A DNA stretch of 64,000 nt from Mycolicibacterium goodii (GTDB lineage Bacteria; Actinomycetota; Actinomycetes; Mycobacteriales; Mycobacteriaceae): contig NZ_CP012150.1 in assembly GCF_001187505.1 (NCBI RefSeq), forward strand, positions 2,728,001 to 2,792,000, written 5' to 3'. The position numbers were made by a program, and so were the translations under genes. The notes beneath the pieces were generated by a model that did no database searches, was not told the DNA's origin, and was given only the letters and a program-made list of their open reading frames with translations. Every line of letters starts with the position of its first letter. Positions within the stretch are counted from its first letter, which is position 1. Shown here piece by piece: positions 17,168 to 26,374 of the stretch.

Positions 17168-18616
17168 ATGCGCATCGAAGACCTGATTTCATCCGTCCCA
17201 ACCGGTCTGTGGATCGGCGGTGAGGAGCGGAAAGCCGCGTCGACGTTCAACGTTCTCGACCCCAGCGATGATCAGGTGATCACCGCGGTCGCCGATGCCA
17301 CCGCCGAGGATGCGGTCGCCGCCCTCGACGCGGCATGCGCCGTGCAGGCCGAGTGGGCCGCGACCGCGCCGCGCACCCGCGGCGAGATCCTGCGGTCGGT
17401 TTTCGAGAAGATCACCGAGCGCGCCGACGACATCGCCGCGCTGATGACGCTGGAGATGGGCAAGGTGCTGCCCGAGAGCAAGGGCGAGGTCGCCTATGGC
17501 GCCGAGTTCTTCCGCTGGTTCGCCGAGGAGGCCGTGCGCATCGACGGCCGCTACACGCATGCGCCCGCAGGCACCGGGCGAATCCTGGTGACCAAGCAGG
17601 CCGTAGGCCCGTGCTACGCCATCACGCCGTGGAACTTCCCGCTGGCCATGGGCACCCGCAAGATGGGCCCGGCGTTCGCGGCCGGATGCACGATGATCGT
17701 CAAGCCCGCGCAGGAAACCCCGCTGACCATGCTGCTGCTCGCCAAGCTGATGGACGAGGCCGGCCTGCCCAAGGGCGTCCTGTCGGTGCTGCCGACCAGC
17801 AACCCGGGCGGGGTCACCGGCGCGCTGATCGACGACGGCCGGTTGCGCAAGCTCACGTTCACCGGTTCGACCGGGGTGGGCAAGGCCCTGGTCAAGCAGT
17901 CCGCGGACAAACTGCTGCGGACCTCGATGGAGCTGGGCGGCAACGCGCCGTTCATCGTGTTCGACGACGCCGACGTCGACGCGGCCGTCGACGGGGCCAT
18001 CCTGGCCAAGATGCGCAACGGCGGTGAGGCCTGCACCGCGGCCAACCGGTTCCACGTCGCCAACGCGGTGCGTGAGGAGTTCACCGAGAAACTCGTCAAG
18101 CGCATGAGCGAGTTCACCCTCGGCAAGGGCCTCGACCCCTCGTCGACGCTCGGACCGCTGATCAACTCCAAGCAGGTCGCCACGGTCACCGAACTGGTGT
18201 CCGACGCGGTGTCGCGCGGCGCGACCGTCGCCGTCGGCGGTGTCGCCCCCGGTGGCCCTGGCAACTTCTACCCGGCGACCGTGCTGGCCGATGTGCCCGC
18301 CGACGCGCGCATCCTCTCCGAGGAGGTGTTCGGACCGGTGGCGCCCATCACCGGTTTCGACACCGAGGAGGAAGGCATCGCCGCGGCCAACGACACCGAA
18401 TACGGTCTGGCCGCCTACGTCTACACGCAGTCGCTCGACCGGGCGCTGCGCGTGGCCGAGTCGATCGAATCCGGCATGGTCGGGATCAACCGCGGTGTGA
18501 TCTCCGATCCGGCAGCACCTTTCGGCGGCATCAAGGAATCCGGATTCGGGCGTGAGGGTGGCACCGAGGGCATCGAGGAGTACCTCGACACCAAGTACAT
18601 CGCGCTGACCAAGTAG
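17168..18616 (+). CDS. NAD(P)-dependent succinate-semialdehyde dehydrogenase-like ALDH
   Basis: The protein is 482 aa, an aldehyde dehydrogenase of the GabD branch. Seen are [23 protein letters not shown] (cofactor binding), FTGSTGVGK, catalytic Glu in [16 protein letters not shown] and the nucleophile Cys in [11 protein letters not shown]. The C-terminus has the typical [15 protein letters not shown]. Oxidation of succinate semialdehyde to succinate is the likely role, linking to the TCA cycle, but other short semialdehydes are possible. It is divergent from pgi, 50 bases between the start codons, and is followed by a strong hairpin. Confidence 0.9.
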   Translation: MRIEDLISSVPTGLWIGGEERKAASTFNVLDPSDDQVITAVADATAEDAVAALDAACAVQAEWAATAPRTRGEILRSVFEKITERADDIAALMTLEMGKVLPESKGEVAYGAEFFRWFAEEAVRIDGRYTHAPAGTGRILVTKQAVGPCYAITPWNFPLAMGTRKMGPAFAAGCTMIVKPAQETPLTMLLLAKLMDEAGLPKGVLSVLPTSNPGGVTGALIDDGRLRKLTFTGSTGVGKALVKQSADKLLRTSMELGGNAPFIVFDDADVDAAVDGAILAKMRNGGEACTAANRFHVANAVREEFTEKLVKRMSEFTLGKGLDPSSTLGPLINSKQVATVTELVSDAVSRGATVAVGGVAPGGPGNFYPATVLADVPADARILSEEVFGPVAPITGFDTEEEGIAAANDTEYGLAAYVYTQSLDRALRVAESIESGMVGINRGVISDPAAPFGGIKESGFGREGGTEGIEEYLDTKYIALTK

Positions 18617-18629
18617 GCCGGGCCGTCGC

Positions 18630-18674
18630 ACGCTGCTGACGTCATCTCCTTCGGGGAACCGACGTCGGCAGCGT
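18630..18674 (+). terminator. Stem-loop after the aldehyde dehydrogenase gene
   Basis: ACGCTGCTGACGTC (18630-18643) pairs with GACGTCGGCAGCGT (18661-18674), 13 of 14 positions, across a 17-base loop, beginning 13 bases after the stop. No U tract follows, as is common for mycobacterial intrinsic terminators. Confidence 0.6.
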
Positions 18675-18799
18675 CTGCGTGTGGTGCCGCGTATTCGCCT
18701 CGGCGGCAAGCACTGTTGCGAACCGTGGCGCGCCTTCCGGATTCGGGCCGCAGCGGCCCCTAGACTTCTGGGCTCATACGCCAGACAGGAGGTCATGAC

Positions 18800-20818
18800 G
18801 TGACTGCGGCGCCAGTCCGTGCTGCCGGTCGCCGTCGGACCCTCCCTGCGCGAGGCGAGATCCCCGCGCTCGACGGCATCCGGGCCATTGCGGTCCTGCT
18901 GGTCCTGGCCGGCCATGCCGGTGTGCCCGGCGTGGCAGGCGGATTCATCGGCGTCGACATCTTCTTCGTGCTGAGCGGATTCCTGATCACCTCGCTGCTG
19001 CTCGACGAATTCGCCCGCACCGACCGCATCGACCTCAAGGGGTTCTGGATCCGCCGGGCCAGGCGTCTGCTGCCCGCGCTGCTGGTGATGACGCTGGCCG
19101 TCGTCGCCGCGCGGGACCTGTTCCCGTCCGACGCGGTGACCGCGCTGCGCGACGACGCCGTCGCGGCGTTCTTCTGGGTGGCCAACTGGGTTTTCGTGGT
19201 CCAGAAGGCCGACTACTTCTCCCAGGGCGCGCCGCCGTCCCCGCTGCAGCACACGTGGTCGCTGGGTGTCGAAGAGCAGTACTACCTCGTCTGGCCCGTC
19301 CTGCTGCTGTTGGCCGTCCTGCTGCTGCGCCGGCGCGGCGTCCGCGCGGTGCGCATCGCGGTGTTCGTGATCGCGGCGGCCGGTGTGGCGGCCTCGGCGG
19401 CGGGCGCGATCCTGGCCGTCGACGCCGACACGTTGAACCGGGTGTACTTCGGCACCGACTTCCGCGCCCAGGGGCTTCTGCTCGGAGCCGCTGCCGCGGC
19501 GCTGCTGGTGCGTGACTGGTCGGCACTCACGGTGTCGGGCACCCTGATCCGGGCGCGGTGGCGGCGCTGGATCGCATGGGTGCTGCCGGTGCTCGGGCTG
19601 GCCGTGCTCGGGGTCGCGGCGCATCTGGCGACCGGCGACGTCGATGACTTCCGGCACGGTCTGCTGATCATCGTCGCGGCGGCCGCGGCGTTGGTGATCG
19701 TGCCCGTCGCGCTCGACCAGGACGGCTGGGTTGCCCGCGCGTTGGCGTGGCGGCCGCTGGTCGCGCTCGGCGCCATCTCCTACGGCGTCTACCTGTGGCA
19801 CTGGCCGCTGTTTCTGATCCTCAACGGCGAACGGACCGGCCTGACCGGGTGGTCGCTGGTCGCGGTGCGCTGCGCCGTCACGGTCGGGCTGGCGTGGGTG
19901 TCGTGGCGTTTCGTCGAGCAGCCCGTGCGGCGTTGGCGTCCGCAGCACGTGCCGATGCTGCCGCTGGCCGCGGCCACTGCCGCGACCGCGGCCGTCGTCA
20001 CCATGACGGTCATGCCGGTCACGCCGCCGCAGCATCAGCCCCTCGGCCCGGATGTCATGTCGGCCGCGGCGGTGCAACCCGACGTGGGTGCCGAACGGCC
20101 GGTGCTGGGTGCGACGCCCGCCCGCCGGGCGCCCGGCACCCGCAGCGTGGCGGTGTTCGGCGACTCCATCGCGTGGACGCTGATGCGGTATCTGCCCGCG
20201 ACACCGGGATTGGTTTTCAGCAACAACACGACCATCGGCTGCGGCATCGCGCGCGGTGGGCCGTACCGGTCGGCGGGGGAGACCATCAACCAGAAGCCGG
20301 AATGCGACACCTGGCCCGAACGCTGGACCCAGCGCATCCGGCACGACCGGCCCGACACCGTGCTGCTGATGATCGGCCGCTGGGAGGTGGTCGACCGCAC
20401 GCACGAGGGCCGCTGGATGCACATCGGCGAGGACGCCTACGACGACTACCTCACCGCGGAACTGCGGCGCGCCCTCGACATCCTCGGCTCGACCGGAGCG
20501 CGCGTCGTCGTCACCACCGCGCCGTACAACCGTCGCGGCGAACGCGCCGACGGCAGCCTGTATCCCGAGGATCAGCCGGCCCGCATCAGGACGTGGAACA
20601 AGATTCTGCGTGAGGTCGCCGAGGAGCGGCCGAACGTGTCCGTGCTCGACTTCAACGCCAAGCTCAATCCCGGCGGCGCCTACACCGCGCGCGTCGACGG
20701 CATCCGGATGCGCAGCGACGGTGTGCATCCCACTGCCGAGGCCGTGGAGTGGCTGACGCCATGGCTGGTCGACTCACTCAAGAAGCTGCCGCCGGGCAAG
20801 CCGGCTCCGCGTCAGTAG
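18800..20818 (+). CDS. Acyltransferase 3 (OafA-like) fused to an SGNH domain
   Basis: The protein is 672 aa. Residues of about 22-400 form a multi-pass acyltransferase-3 membrane domain: IPALDGIRAIAVLLVLAGHAG (catalytic His), GGFIGVDIFFVLSGFLIT, WSLGVEEQYYLVWP and YGVYLWHWPLF. After a linker, about 445-665 is an SGNH hydrolase-like domain with VFGDSIAW (Ser block) and SDGVHPTAEA (Asp/His block). Such proteins O-acylate cell-surface glycans or lipids in the envelope. GTG 18800 is preceded at the right distance by GGAGGT. Its last 7 bases overlap the convergent chorismate mutase gene. Confidence 0.92.
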   Translation: MTAAPVRAAGRRRTLPARGEIPALDGIRAIAVLLVLAGHAGVPGVAGGFIGVDIFFVLSGFLITSLLLDEFARTDRIDLKGFWIRRARRLLPALLVMTLAVVAARDLFPSDAVTALRDDAVAAFFWVANWVFVVQKADYFSQGAPPSPLQHTWSLGVEEQYYLVWPVLLLLAVLLLRRRGVRAVRIAVFVIAAAGVAASAAGAILAVDADTLNRVYFGTDFRAQGLLLGAAAAALLVRDWSALTVSGTLIRARWRRWIAWVLPVLGLAVLGVAAHLATGDVDDFRHGLLIIVAAAAALVIVPVALDQDGWVARALAWRPLVALGAISYGVYLWHWPLFLILNGERTGLTGWSLVAVRCAVTVGLAWVSWRFVEQPVRRWRPQHVPMLPLAAATAATAAVVTMTVMPVTPPQHQPLGPDVMSAAAVQPDVGAERPVLGATPARRAPGTRSVAVFGDSIAWTLMRYLPATPGLVFSNNTTIGCGIARGGPYRSAGETINQKPECDTWPERWTQRIRHDRPDTVLLMIGRWEVVDRTHEGRWMHIGEDAYDDYLTAELRRALDILGSTGARVVVTTAPYNRRGERADGSLYPEDQPARIRTWNKILREVAEERPNVSVLDFNAKLNPGGAYTARVDGIRMRSDGVHPTAEAVEWLTPWLVDSLKKLPPGKPAPRQ

Positions 20819-21078
20819 CCGAGGCGGCCACGGCCGAGCCGCAGCAGCAGCATGGCCAGGTCCTTGCCCTCCGGGCCGAGCGCGTCGATGTAGCGCTCGA
20901 TGACCTTCATCTCACGGCTGTGCACCAGCCGGGTACCACCGGATGCCATGCGTGCCTTGCCGATGGTCTTCGACACTTCGGTGCGCCGCTGGATGGCGGC
21001 GATGATGGTGGCGTCGAGTTCGTCGATCTCCCGACGCAGGTCATCGATCTCAGGCACGGCTTCGATGGTCTCAGGCAT
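20812..21078 (-). CDS. Chorismate mutase, AroQ type (Rv0948c counterpart)
   Basis: The protein is 88 aa and converts chorismate to prephenate for phenylalanine and tyrosine synthesis. The AroQ helix bundle is recognisable: IDDLRREIDELDATIIAAIQRRTEVSKTIGKAR, then RLVHSREMKVIERY. The C-terminal LGRGRLGY corresponds to the segment of the M. tuberculosis enzyme that allows activation by the DAHP synthase AroG (known for Rv0948c, not visible here). ATG 21078 follows a strong GAGGAG site; an in-frame ATG at 21108 would add 10 residues. Confidence 0.93.
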   Translation of the reverse strand: MPETIEAVPEIDDLRREIDELDATIIAAIQRRTEVSKTIGKARMASGGTRLVHSREMKVIERYIDALGPEGKDLAMLLLRLGRGRLGY

Positions 21079-21135
21079 GTGAGGCTCCTCATCGTGTGGG
21101 GGTCCCATCCGGTTTCGGGCCTCACACAAGAGACG

Positions 21136-21166
21136 AGCCCCGGATCCGGATGCGGACCGCGGGGCT
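21136..21166 (-). promoter_or_regulatory. GC-rich hairpin in the chorismate mutase leader region
   Basis: On the minus strand AGCCCCG (21160-21166) pairs with CGGGGCT (21136-21142), with further pairing inside. It lies 58-88 bases upstream of the chorismate mutase ATG, so it would sit in the 5' leader if transcription starts further upstream. It could also be a terminator-like structure; no U tract follows. Confidence 0.35.
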
Positions 21167-21230
21167 GGGAAGGGGAAGGCAGCTAGACCACGGGCACCGC
21201 AAACCGGTACCCGTAGAAAAATCGCCTCTG

Positions 21231-21262
21231 CTCGATGAGCACTCATCGAGTGTGCCACTCGA
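21231..21262. promoter_or_regulatory. Two overlapping inverted repeats between chorismate mutase and uvrD1
   Basis: CTCGATGAG-CA-CTCATCGAG (21231-21250) is a perfect 9-bp inverted repeat. It overlaps TCGAGTG-TGC-CACTCGA (21246-21262), a perfect 7-bp inverted repeat. They share 21246-21250, so as RNA only one could form at a time; as DNA they look like adjacent operators in the 234-base divergent region. No mycobacterial LexA box is seen there. Confidence 0.5.
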
Positions 21263-21312
21263 GGTCGCCGGATCGCAAAGATGTCGGCGACGCGCGGTAG
21301 GTTTGACCCGAG

Positions 21313-23661
21313 ATGACCATCCCCTCTGCCGCCACCGTCACCACCGAAACCGACCAGCTCCTGGACGGCCTGAATCCGCAGCAACGCCAGGCGGTGCTGC
21401 ACGAGGGATCACCCCTGCTGATCGTCGCGGGCGCAGGCTCCGGGAAGACGGCCGTGCTGACCCGGCGAATCGCGTACCTGCTCGCGGCGCGCGAGGTCGG
21501 GGTGGGCCAGGTCCTGGCGATCACGTTCACCAACAAGGCCGCCGCCGAGATGCGCGAGCGGGTGGTCCAGCTGGTCGGCCCGCGCGCCAAGGCCATGTGG
21601 GTGTCGACGTTCCACTCGACGTGTGTGCGGATCCTGCGCAACCAGGCGTCGCTGCTGCCCGGGCTGAACTCGAACTTTTCGATCTACGACGCCGACGACT
21701 CCCGGCGTCTGCTGATGATGATCGGCAAGGACCTGGGCCTGGACACCAAGCGGTATTCGCCGCGGCTGCTGGCCAACGGCATCTCCAACCTCAAGAACGA
21801 GTTGATCGGCCCCGAGCAGGCCGCCGCCGAGGCGTCCGAGGCCTCCGACGAGATGGCCACGATCATCGCCCAGGTGTACGGCGAATATCAGCGCCGGTTG
21901 CGCGCGGCCAACGCGCTGGACTTCGACGACCTCATCGGCGAGACGGTCGCGGTGCTGCAGGCCTTCCCGCAGATCGCCCAGTACTACCGGCGCCGGTTCC
22001 GGCACATCCTGGTCGACGAATACCAGGACACCAACCACGCGCAGTACGTGCTGGTGCGTGAGCTCGTCGGGCACCACCTCGAGGACCACGACGGCGTGCC
22101 GCCGTCGGAGTTGTGCGTGGTGGGTGACGCCGACCAGTCGATCTACGCGTTCCGCGGTGCGACGATCCGCAACATCGAGGACTTCGAGCGTGACTTCCCC
22201 GATGCGACGACGATCCTGCTGGAGCAGAACTACCGGTCGACGCAGACGATTCTCAACGCCGCGAACGCGGTGATCGCCCGCAACACGGGACGGCGCGAGA
22301 AGCGGCTGTGGACCGACGCGGGCGAGGGTGAGCTGATCGTCGGCTACGTCGCCGACAACGAGCACGACGAGGCCCGGTTCGTCGCCGACGAGATCGACGC
22401 GCTCACCGACCGGCACGGCTACAACTACAACGACGTCGCGGTGTTCTACCGCACCAACAACTCCTCGCGTGCGCTGGAAGAGGTCTTCATCCGCGCAGGC
22501 ATCCCGTACAAGGTGGTCGGCGGGGTGCGGTTCTACGAGCGCCGCGAGATCCGCGACATCGTCGCCTACCTGCGGGTGCTGGACAATCCCGGCGATTCGG
22601 TGAGCATGCGTCGCATCCTCAACACCCCGCGCCGCGGCATCGGCGACCGCGCCGAGGCGTGCGTCGCGGTGTACGCCGAGAACACCGGCGTGAGCTTCAA
22701 CGAGGCGCTGCAGGCCGCCGCCGAGGGCCGCGTGCCGATGCTCAACACCCGTTCGGAGAAGTGCATCGCGAGCTTCGTGGAGATGCTCGACGAACTGCGC
22801 GGCAAGCTCGACGAGGAACTCGGCGACCTGGTGGAGGCCGTGCTGGAGCGCACCGGCTACCGCCGCGAGCTCGAGGCCTCCAGCGATCCGCAGGATCTGG
22901 CCCGCCTGGACAACCTGAACGAATTGGTCAGCGTCGCACACGAATTCAGCATCGACCTGGCCAACGCGCAGGCCCTGGCCGAGGAGGGCGACGAACCGGT
23001 CGACGAGGACATCCCCGACACCGGCGTGCTGGCGCAGTTCCTGGAGCGGGTGTCGCTGGTCGCCGATGCCGATGAGATCCCCGAAGAGGGGTCCGGTGTG
23101 GTGACGATGATGACGCTGCACACCGCCAAGGGCCTGGAGTTCCCGGCGGTGTTCGTGACCGGCTGGGAGGACGGCATGTTCCCGCACATGCGGGCGCTGG
23201 GCGATCCCAACGAACTGTCCGAGGAGCGGCGCCTGGCCTACGTCGGCCTGACCCGGGCCCGGCAACGGCTGTACCTGAGCCGGGCGAAGGTGCGCTCGTC
23301 GTGGGGTCAGCCCATGCTCAACCCGGAATCGCGCTTCCTGCGCGAGATTCCGCAGGAACTCATCGACTGGCGTCGCATCGAGCAGCCCACCCCGGCCTAC
23401 AGCGCACCGGGCCGGATGGCGTCGGGTGGCGGCGGCGGCATCGGTTTCGGGTCGCCGCGACCCTCGCCGAATCGGCCTGGTGGCCGCAACAAGCCGCTGA
23501 TGGTGCTGCAGGCCGGTGACCGGGTGAGCCACGACAAGTACGGCCTCGGCCGGGTCGAGGAGGTCTCCGGCACGGGTGAATCCGCGATGTCGCTCATCGA
23601 CTTCGGCAGCGCGGGCCGCGTCAAGCTCATGCACAACCACGCCCCGCTGCAGAAGCTCTGA
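21313..23661 (+). CDS. uvrD1: UvrD1/PcrA-type superfamily 1 DNA helicase
   Basis: The 782-aa protein is the mycobacterial UvrD1 (Rv0949 counterpart). Motif Q/I is visible as LNPQQRQAVLHEGSPLLIVAGAGSGKT (Walker A, Lys45), followed by TFTNKAAAEMRER (Ia), DEYQDTN (II), VVGDADQSIYAFRGA (III), LEQNYRST (IV), MTLHTAKGLEFPAVFVTGWEDG (V) and AYVGLTRARQ (VI). The C-terminal tail (VLQAGDRVSHDKYGLGRVEEV) is the Tudor-like domain of PcrA/UvrD. The enzyme unwinds DNA 3' to 5' in excision repair, and M. tuberculosis UvrD1 is known to interact with Ku. A possible -10 (TAGGTT 21298-21303) lies just upstream of ATG 21313. Confidence 0.96.
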   Translation: MTIPSAATVTTETDQLLDGLNPQQRQAVLHEGSPLLIVAGAGSGKTAVLTRRIAYLLAAREVGVGQVLAITFTNKAAAEMRERVVQLVGPRAKAMWVSTFHSTCVRILRNQASLLPGLNSNFSIYDADDSRRLLMMIGKDLGLDTKRYSPRLLANGISNLKNELIGPEQAAAEASEASDEMATIIAQVYGEYQRRLRAANALDFDDLIGETVAVLQAFPQIAQYYRRRFRHILVDEYQDTNHAQYVLVRELVGHHLEDHDGVPPSELCVVGDADQSIYAFRGATIRNIEDFERDFPDATTILLEQNYRSTQTILNAANAVIARNTGRREKRLWTDAGEGELIVGYVADNEHDEARFVADEIDALTDRHGYNYNDVAVFYRTNNSSRALEEVFIRAGIPYKVVGGVRFYERREIRDIVAYLRVLDNPGDSVSMRRILNTPRRGIGDRAEACVAVYAENTGVSFNEALQAAAEGRVPMLNTRSEKCIASFVEMLDELRGKLDEELGDLVEAVLERTGYRRELEASSDPQDLARLDNLNELVSVAHEFSIDLANAQALAEEGDEPVDEDIPDTGVLAQFLERVSLVADADEIPEEGSGVVTMMTLHTAKGLEFPAVFVTGWEDGMFPHMRALGDPNELSEERRLAYVGLTRARQRLYLSRAKVRSSWGQPMLNPESRFLREIPQELIDWRRIEQPTPAYSAPGRMASGGGGGIGFGSPRPSPNRPGGRNKPLMVLQAGDRVSHDKYGLGRVEEVSGTGESAMSLIDFGSAGRVKLMHNHAPLQKL

Positions 23662-23668
23662 GTTCGGC

Positions 23669-24076
23669 TCAGGGTTCGGCGTGGCTCCACGGGTCGTCGG
23701 CCAGCCGCGCGGGCGCGGGCAACTGTGACTCCGGTAGCGGGGGAACCGAGGTGAGCACCGCGTTCTTGTCCAGCTTCGCACCCGGCGTGCGGCCCTGCCC
23801 CCAGCCGACGAGTTCGCGGTAACGGCCGAACAATCCGGCTCGGCGTACGGCATCCTCGTCGGCGTGCGGGTTGTGTGGGCCGACCGGTTCCGACACCGGG
23901 GCGACGTAGAGCGCGTCGGTGGGGCAGTAGGCCTCGCACATGAAGCAGGTCTGGCAATCCGACTGCCGCGCGATCACCGGGATGCCGTCGGCGCCGCGGT
24001 CGAAGACGTCGGTGGGGCACACTTTGATGCACACGTCGCAGGCGATGCACGCCGACCCGCTGACGATCTCGATCAT
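23669..24076 (-). CDS. Ferredoxin-like protein with two 4Fe-4S clusters (AprB-like)
   Basis: The 135-aa protein has two complete cluster motifs: C10, C13, C16, C20 (CIACDVCIKVCP) and C41, C44, C47, C51 (CQTCFMCEAYCP). An 80-residue tail without cysteines follows and could bind the partner protein. ATG 24076 overlaps the stop of the flavoprotein gene (ATGA), indicating coupled synthesis. The arrangement, flavoprotein followed by a small 2x[4Fe-4S] protein, resembles the two subunits of adenylylsulfate reductase (AprA/AprB), in which the ferredoxin passes electrons to the flavoprotein. It is the last gene of the operon. Confidence 0.9.
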   Translation of the reverse strand: MIEIVSGSACIACDVCIKVCPTDVFDRGADGIPVIARQSDCQTCFMCEAYCPTDALYVAPVSEPVGPHNPHADEDAVRRAGLFGRYRELVGWGQGRTPGAKLDKNAVLTSVPPLPESQLPAPARLADDPWSHAEP

Positions 24077-25656
24077 GCGACCGCTTCCGAAACCAGGCGG
24101 GGGGCAACGGGATCCGGCGCAGTCCACACCTCGTCGAGGCCGCCGACGAGGATGCGGTGGTCGAACCGGGTGTCGGTGTCCGGCAGATCCTCGCGTCGAT
24201 GCAGGCCCCGGGTCTCGGCGCGGGCCAGTGACGCCGCGGTCACCCAGCGGGCCGCCGCCACCAGCGCGACGGCCTGACGCACCTTGTACGCCTCGCGCGC
24301 GGCGACCGGGGCCAGGCCGTCGGCGATGTCACGCCACACGGTTTCCAGCGCGGCTGCCGACTCGATAAGGCGCTCATGGGTTTTCAGGTAGCTGCGCAGC
24401 GGCGGCAGCACATGCTCCTGCGCGGCGCGCACCACCTCGTCGACGGTGGGGGCGCCCGCGCGTGCCCGGGGCTTGACGACGGTGTCGTGCGCCGGCCCTG
24501 GTGCGTGCCTGCGGCTGAACTCGGCGGCCCCGCGCCCGGCGAAGCTGCCCGACGCGATCGCCCACGACCCGTTGTGGCTGCCGCCGCCGGACCGCGCCCC
24601 GGTGATGAGCTCACGTGTCGCGGCGTCGCCGGCCGCGTACAGTCCGGGAACCGTTGTCGCGCAATCCGGTCCGGTGAGGCGCAGGCCACCGGTGCCGCGC
24701 ACGGACCCCTCGTGGACCATTCGGACCGGGTATCCGGTGGTGAACGGGTCGATGCCGGCCTTGTCCAGCGGAAGGAAGTAGTTGGGCTGTGCGTCGCGCA
24801 TGGTCTGACGGATGTGCTCGGGCGCCCGGTCGAGGCGGGCGAACACCCGTCGGCCGTGCGCGAGCTGCCACTGCGCGTCCTGGCGGCCGCCGAGGCCGAG
24901 TTGGGTGGGGACCGGTTGTCCGTGCTCGTCGTAGAAACTGCCCCACTGCAACATCCGGCCCTTGGTGTGGGTGCCCCATTCGGGTGCCAGCGCGTAGGCC
25001 GTGCTGAACTCCATGCCCGACAGCGCGGCCCCGTGCTCGGCAGCCATCAGCAGCCCGTCGCCGGTGTCGACGTTGGTGCCGAATGTGCCGGACAGGAACG
25101 CGGTGCCGCCGGTCGCGAGTACGACGGCGCCCGCGCCGATGCGCCACGGCCGGCCGCCGTCCTGGCGTGCGATGCCGGTGGCCCCGTTGACGACACCGTC
25201 GCCGTCGACGGTCAGCTCGAGCGCGGGGTGGTGGTCGAGTATGCGGACCCCGCTGCGGTGGACCTTGCGGCGCATCCGGCGCATGTACTCGGGGCCCTGC
25301 AGGCTGCTGCGCATGGGCCTGCCGTCTGCGCCGACCGGAAACGGATAACCCCATCCGGCCAGTTGCTCGATGCGGTCCCACGACGTCGCGAGCACGCGGA
25401 ACATCCAGTCGGCGTCGGTGATCCGGCCCGCAGCCTGTTCGCGTTCGCGGACCGATTCCTCGCGACGCGGTCCGGGCGGAATGAGCCACAGGTTGTTGCC
25501 GCCCGCGGCGGTGGCGCCGCTGGTGCCGCAATAGCCCTTGTCCACCAGGATCACCCGGGCTCCGGACTCGGTCGCCGAGATCGCCGCCCACGTCGCGGCC
25601 GGGCCGCCGCCGATCACCAGCACATCGGTGTCGAGCACGTCGGGGCTAACGGTCAT
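24073..25656 (-). CDS. FAD-dependent oxidoreductase of the AprA/fumarate-reductase family
   Basis: The 527-aa protein has an N-terminal FAD-binding motif (TDVLVIGGGPAATWAAISATESGARVILVDKG) and a second FAD contact (GAVVLATGGTAFL). It also has the family C-terminal flavin signature (TVPGLYAAGDAATRELITGARSGGGSHNGSWAIASG). The overall layout matches AprA/FrdA/SdhA-like flavoproteins, but no heme or quinone subunit is nearby; the neighbour is a two-cluster ferredoxin. ATG 25656 lies 11 bases inside the 3' end of the ABC ATPase gene. With a sulfonate-type importer upstream, a redox step on an imported organosulfur or related organic anion is a reasonable guess; the reaction is unknown. Confidence 0.85.
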   Translation of the reverse strand: MTVSPDVLDTDVLVIGGGPAATWAAISATESGARVILVDKGYCGTSGATAAGGNNLWLIPPGPRREESVREREQAAGRITDADWMFRVLATSWDRIEQLAGWGYPFPVGADGRPMRSSLQGPEYMRRMRRKVHRSGVRILDHHPALELTVDGDGVVNGATGIARQDGGRPWRIGAGAVVLATGGTAFLSGTFGTNVDTGDGLLMAAEHGAALSGMEFSTAYALAPEWGTHTKGRMLQWGSFYDEHGQPVPTQLGLGGRQDAQWQLAHGRRVFARLDRAPEHIRQTMRDAQPNYFLPLDKAGIDPFTTGYPVRMVHEGSVRGTGGLRLTGPDCATTVPGLYAAGDAATRELITGARSGGGSHNGSWAIASGSFAGRGAAEFSRRHAPGPAHDTVVKPRARAGAPTVDEVVRAAQEHVLPPLRSYLKTHERLIESAAALETVWRDIADGLAPVAAREAYKVRQAVALVAAARWVTAASLARAETRGLHRREDLPDTDTRFDHRILVGGLDEVWTAPDPVAPRLVSEAVA

Positions 25657-26374
25657 GTCCGACCTCCTCGCGCACCCCGAGTTCGGCGAGCAGGACGCGG
25701 CGCAGATCGTCGAAGCCGTCGTCGCCGCGGCTGCGGGGGAACGGCAGTTCGACGCGCCGGTCGAGCGACACTCGGCCGCCCGAGAGCACCACCACCCGGT
25801 CGGCCAGCAGGATGGCCTCGTCGACGTCGTGGGTGACGTGCAGCACCGCCATGTGCCTGCGGGCCCAGAGTTCGTGCAGCAGCCGGTACATCTTGAGCCG
25901 GGTCAGCGCGTCGAGTGCGCCGAACGGTTCGTCGAGCAGCAGCAGATCGGGTTCGCGCACCAGGGCGCGCGCGAGTGAGACCCGTTGCGCCTCACCGCCG
26001 GACAGGGCCAGCGGCCAGCTTCTGGCCTTGTCGGACAGGCCGACCTCGTCGAGTGCGGCGCGTCCGCGTGCGGTGCGACTCGGCTCGTCGGGGCCGCTGG
26101 CGGGCAGCGCGAACGTGACATTGGCCAGTGCCCGCCGCCACGGCAGCAGCCGCGGGTTCTGGAATACCACGGCGCGCGAGCGCGGCACCACCACCGATCC
26201 GGTGACGTCGTCGTCGAGGCCCGCGAGGATGCGCAGCAGCGTGCTCTTACCCGATCCGGAGCGGCCCAGCATCGCGACGAATTCGCCGTCGTCGATCTGC
26301 AATTCGAGGTCGTCGAGCACCTGCTGCGGGCCGAACGCCCGGCGCAGCCCGCTCACCTGCACCACCGCGGTCAT
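25646..26374 (-). CDS. ABC transporter ATPase, sulfonate/taurine/nitrate type
   Basis: The 242-aa protein has Walker A (LGRSGSGKSTLL), Q-loop (VVFQNPRLLPWR), signature (LSGGEAQRVSLARAL), Walker B (LLLLDEPFGALDALTR) and the switch His (LHVTHDVDEAILLADRV). The LLPWR motif after the Q-loop is typical of the SsuB/TauB/NrtD group. ATG 26374 overlaps the permease stop (ATGA). Confidence 0.93.
   Translation of the reverse strand: MTAVVQVSGLRRAFGPQQVLDDLELQIDDGEFVAMLGRSGSGKSTLLRILAGLDDDVTGSVVVPRSRAVVFQNPRLLPWRRALANVTFALPASGPDEPSRTARGRAALDEVGLSDKARSWPLALSGGEAQRVSLARALVREPDLLLLDEPFGALDALTRLKMYRLLHELWARRHMAVLHVTHDVDEAILLADRVVVLSGGRVSLDRRVELPFPRSRGDDGFDDLRRVLLAELGVREEVGHDR

Noticed and set aside
17189..20728. 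A 1179-codon open frame on the minus strand across the aldehyde dehydrogenase and acyltransferase genes
   Set aside because: It is antisense to two clear genes, is His/Arg/Gly-rich without any domain, and arises because high-GC codons leave the opposite frame free of stops.
21181..21312. A LexA/SOS box before uvrD1
   Set aside because: No sequence close to TCGAAC-N4-GTTCGA occurs; the palindromes present have different half-sites.
21409..23853. An 814-codon open frame opposite uvrD1
   Set aside because: uvrD1 has all helicase motifs on the plus strand; the antisense translation shows no motif.
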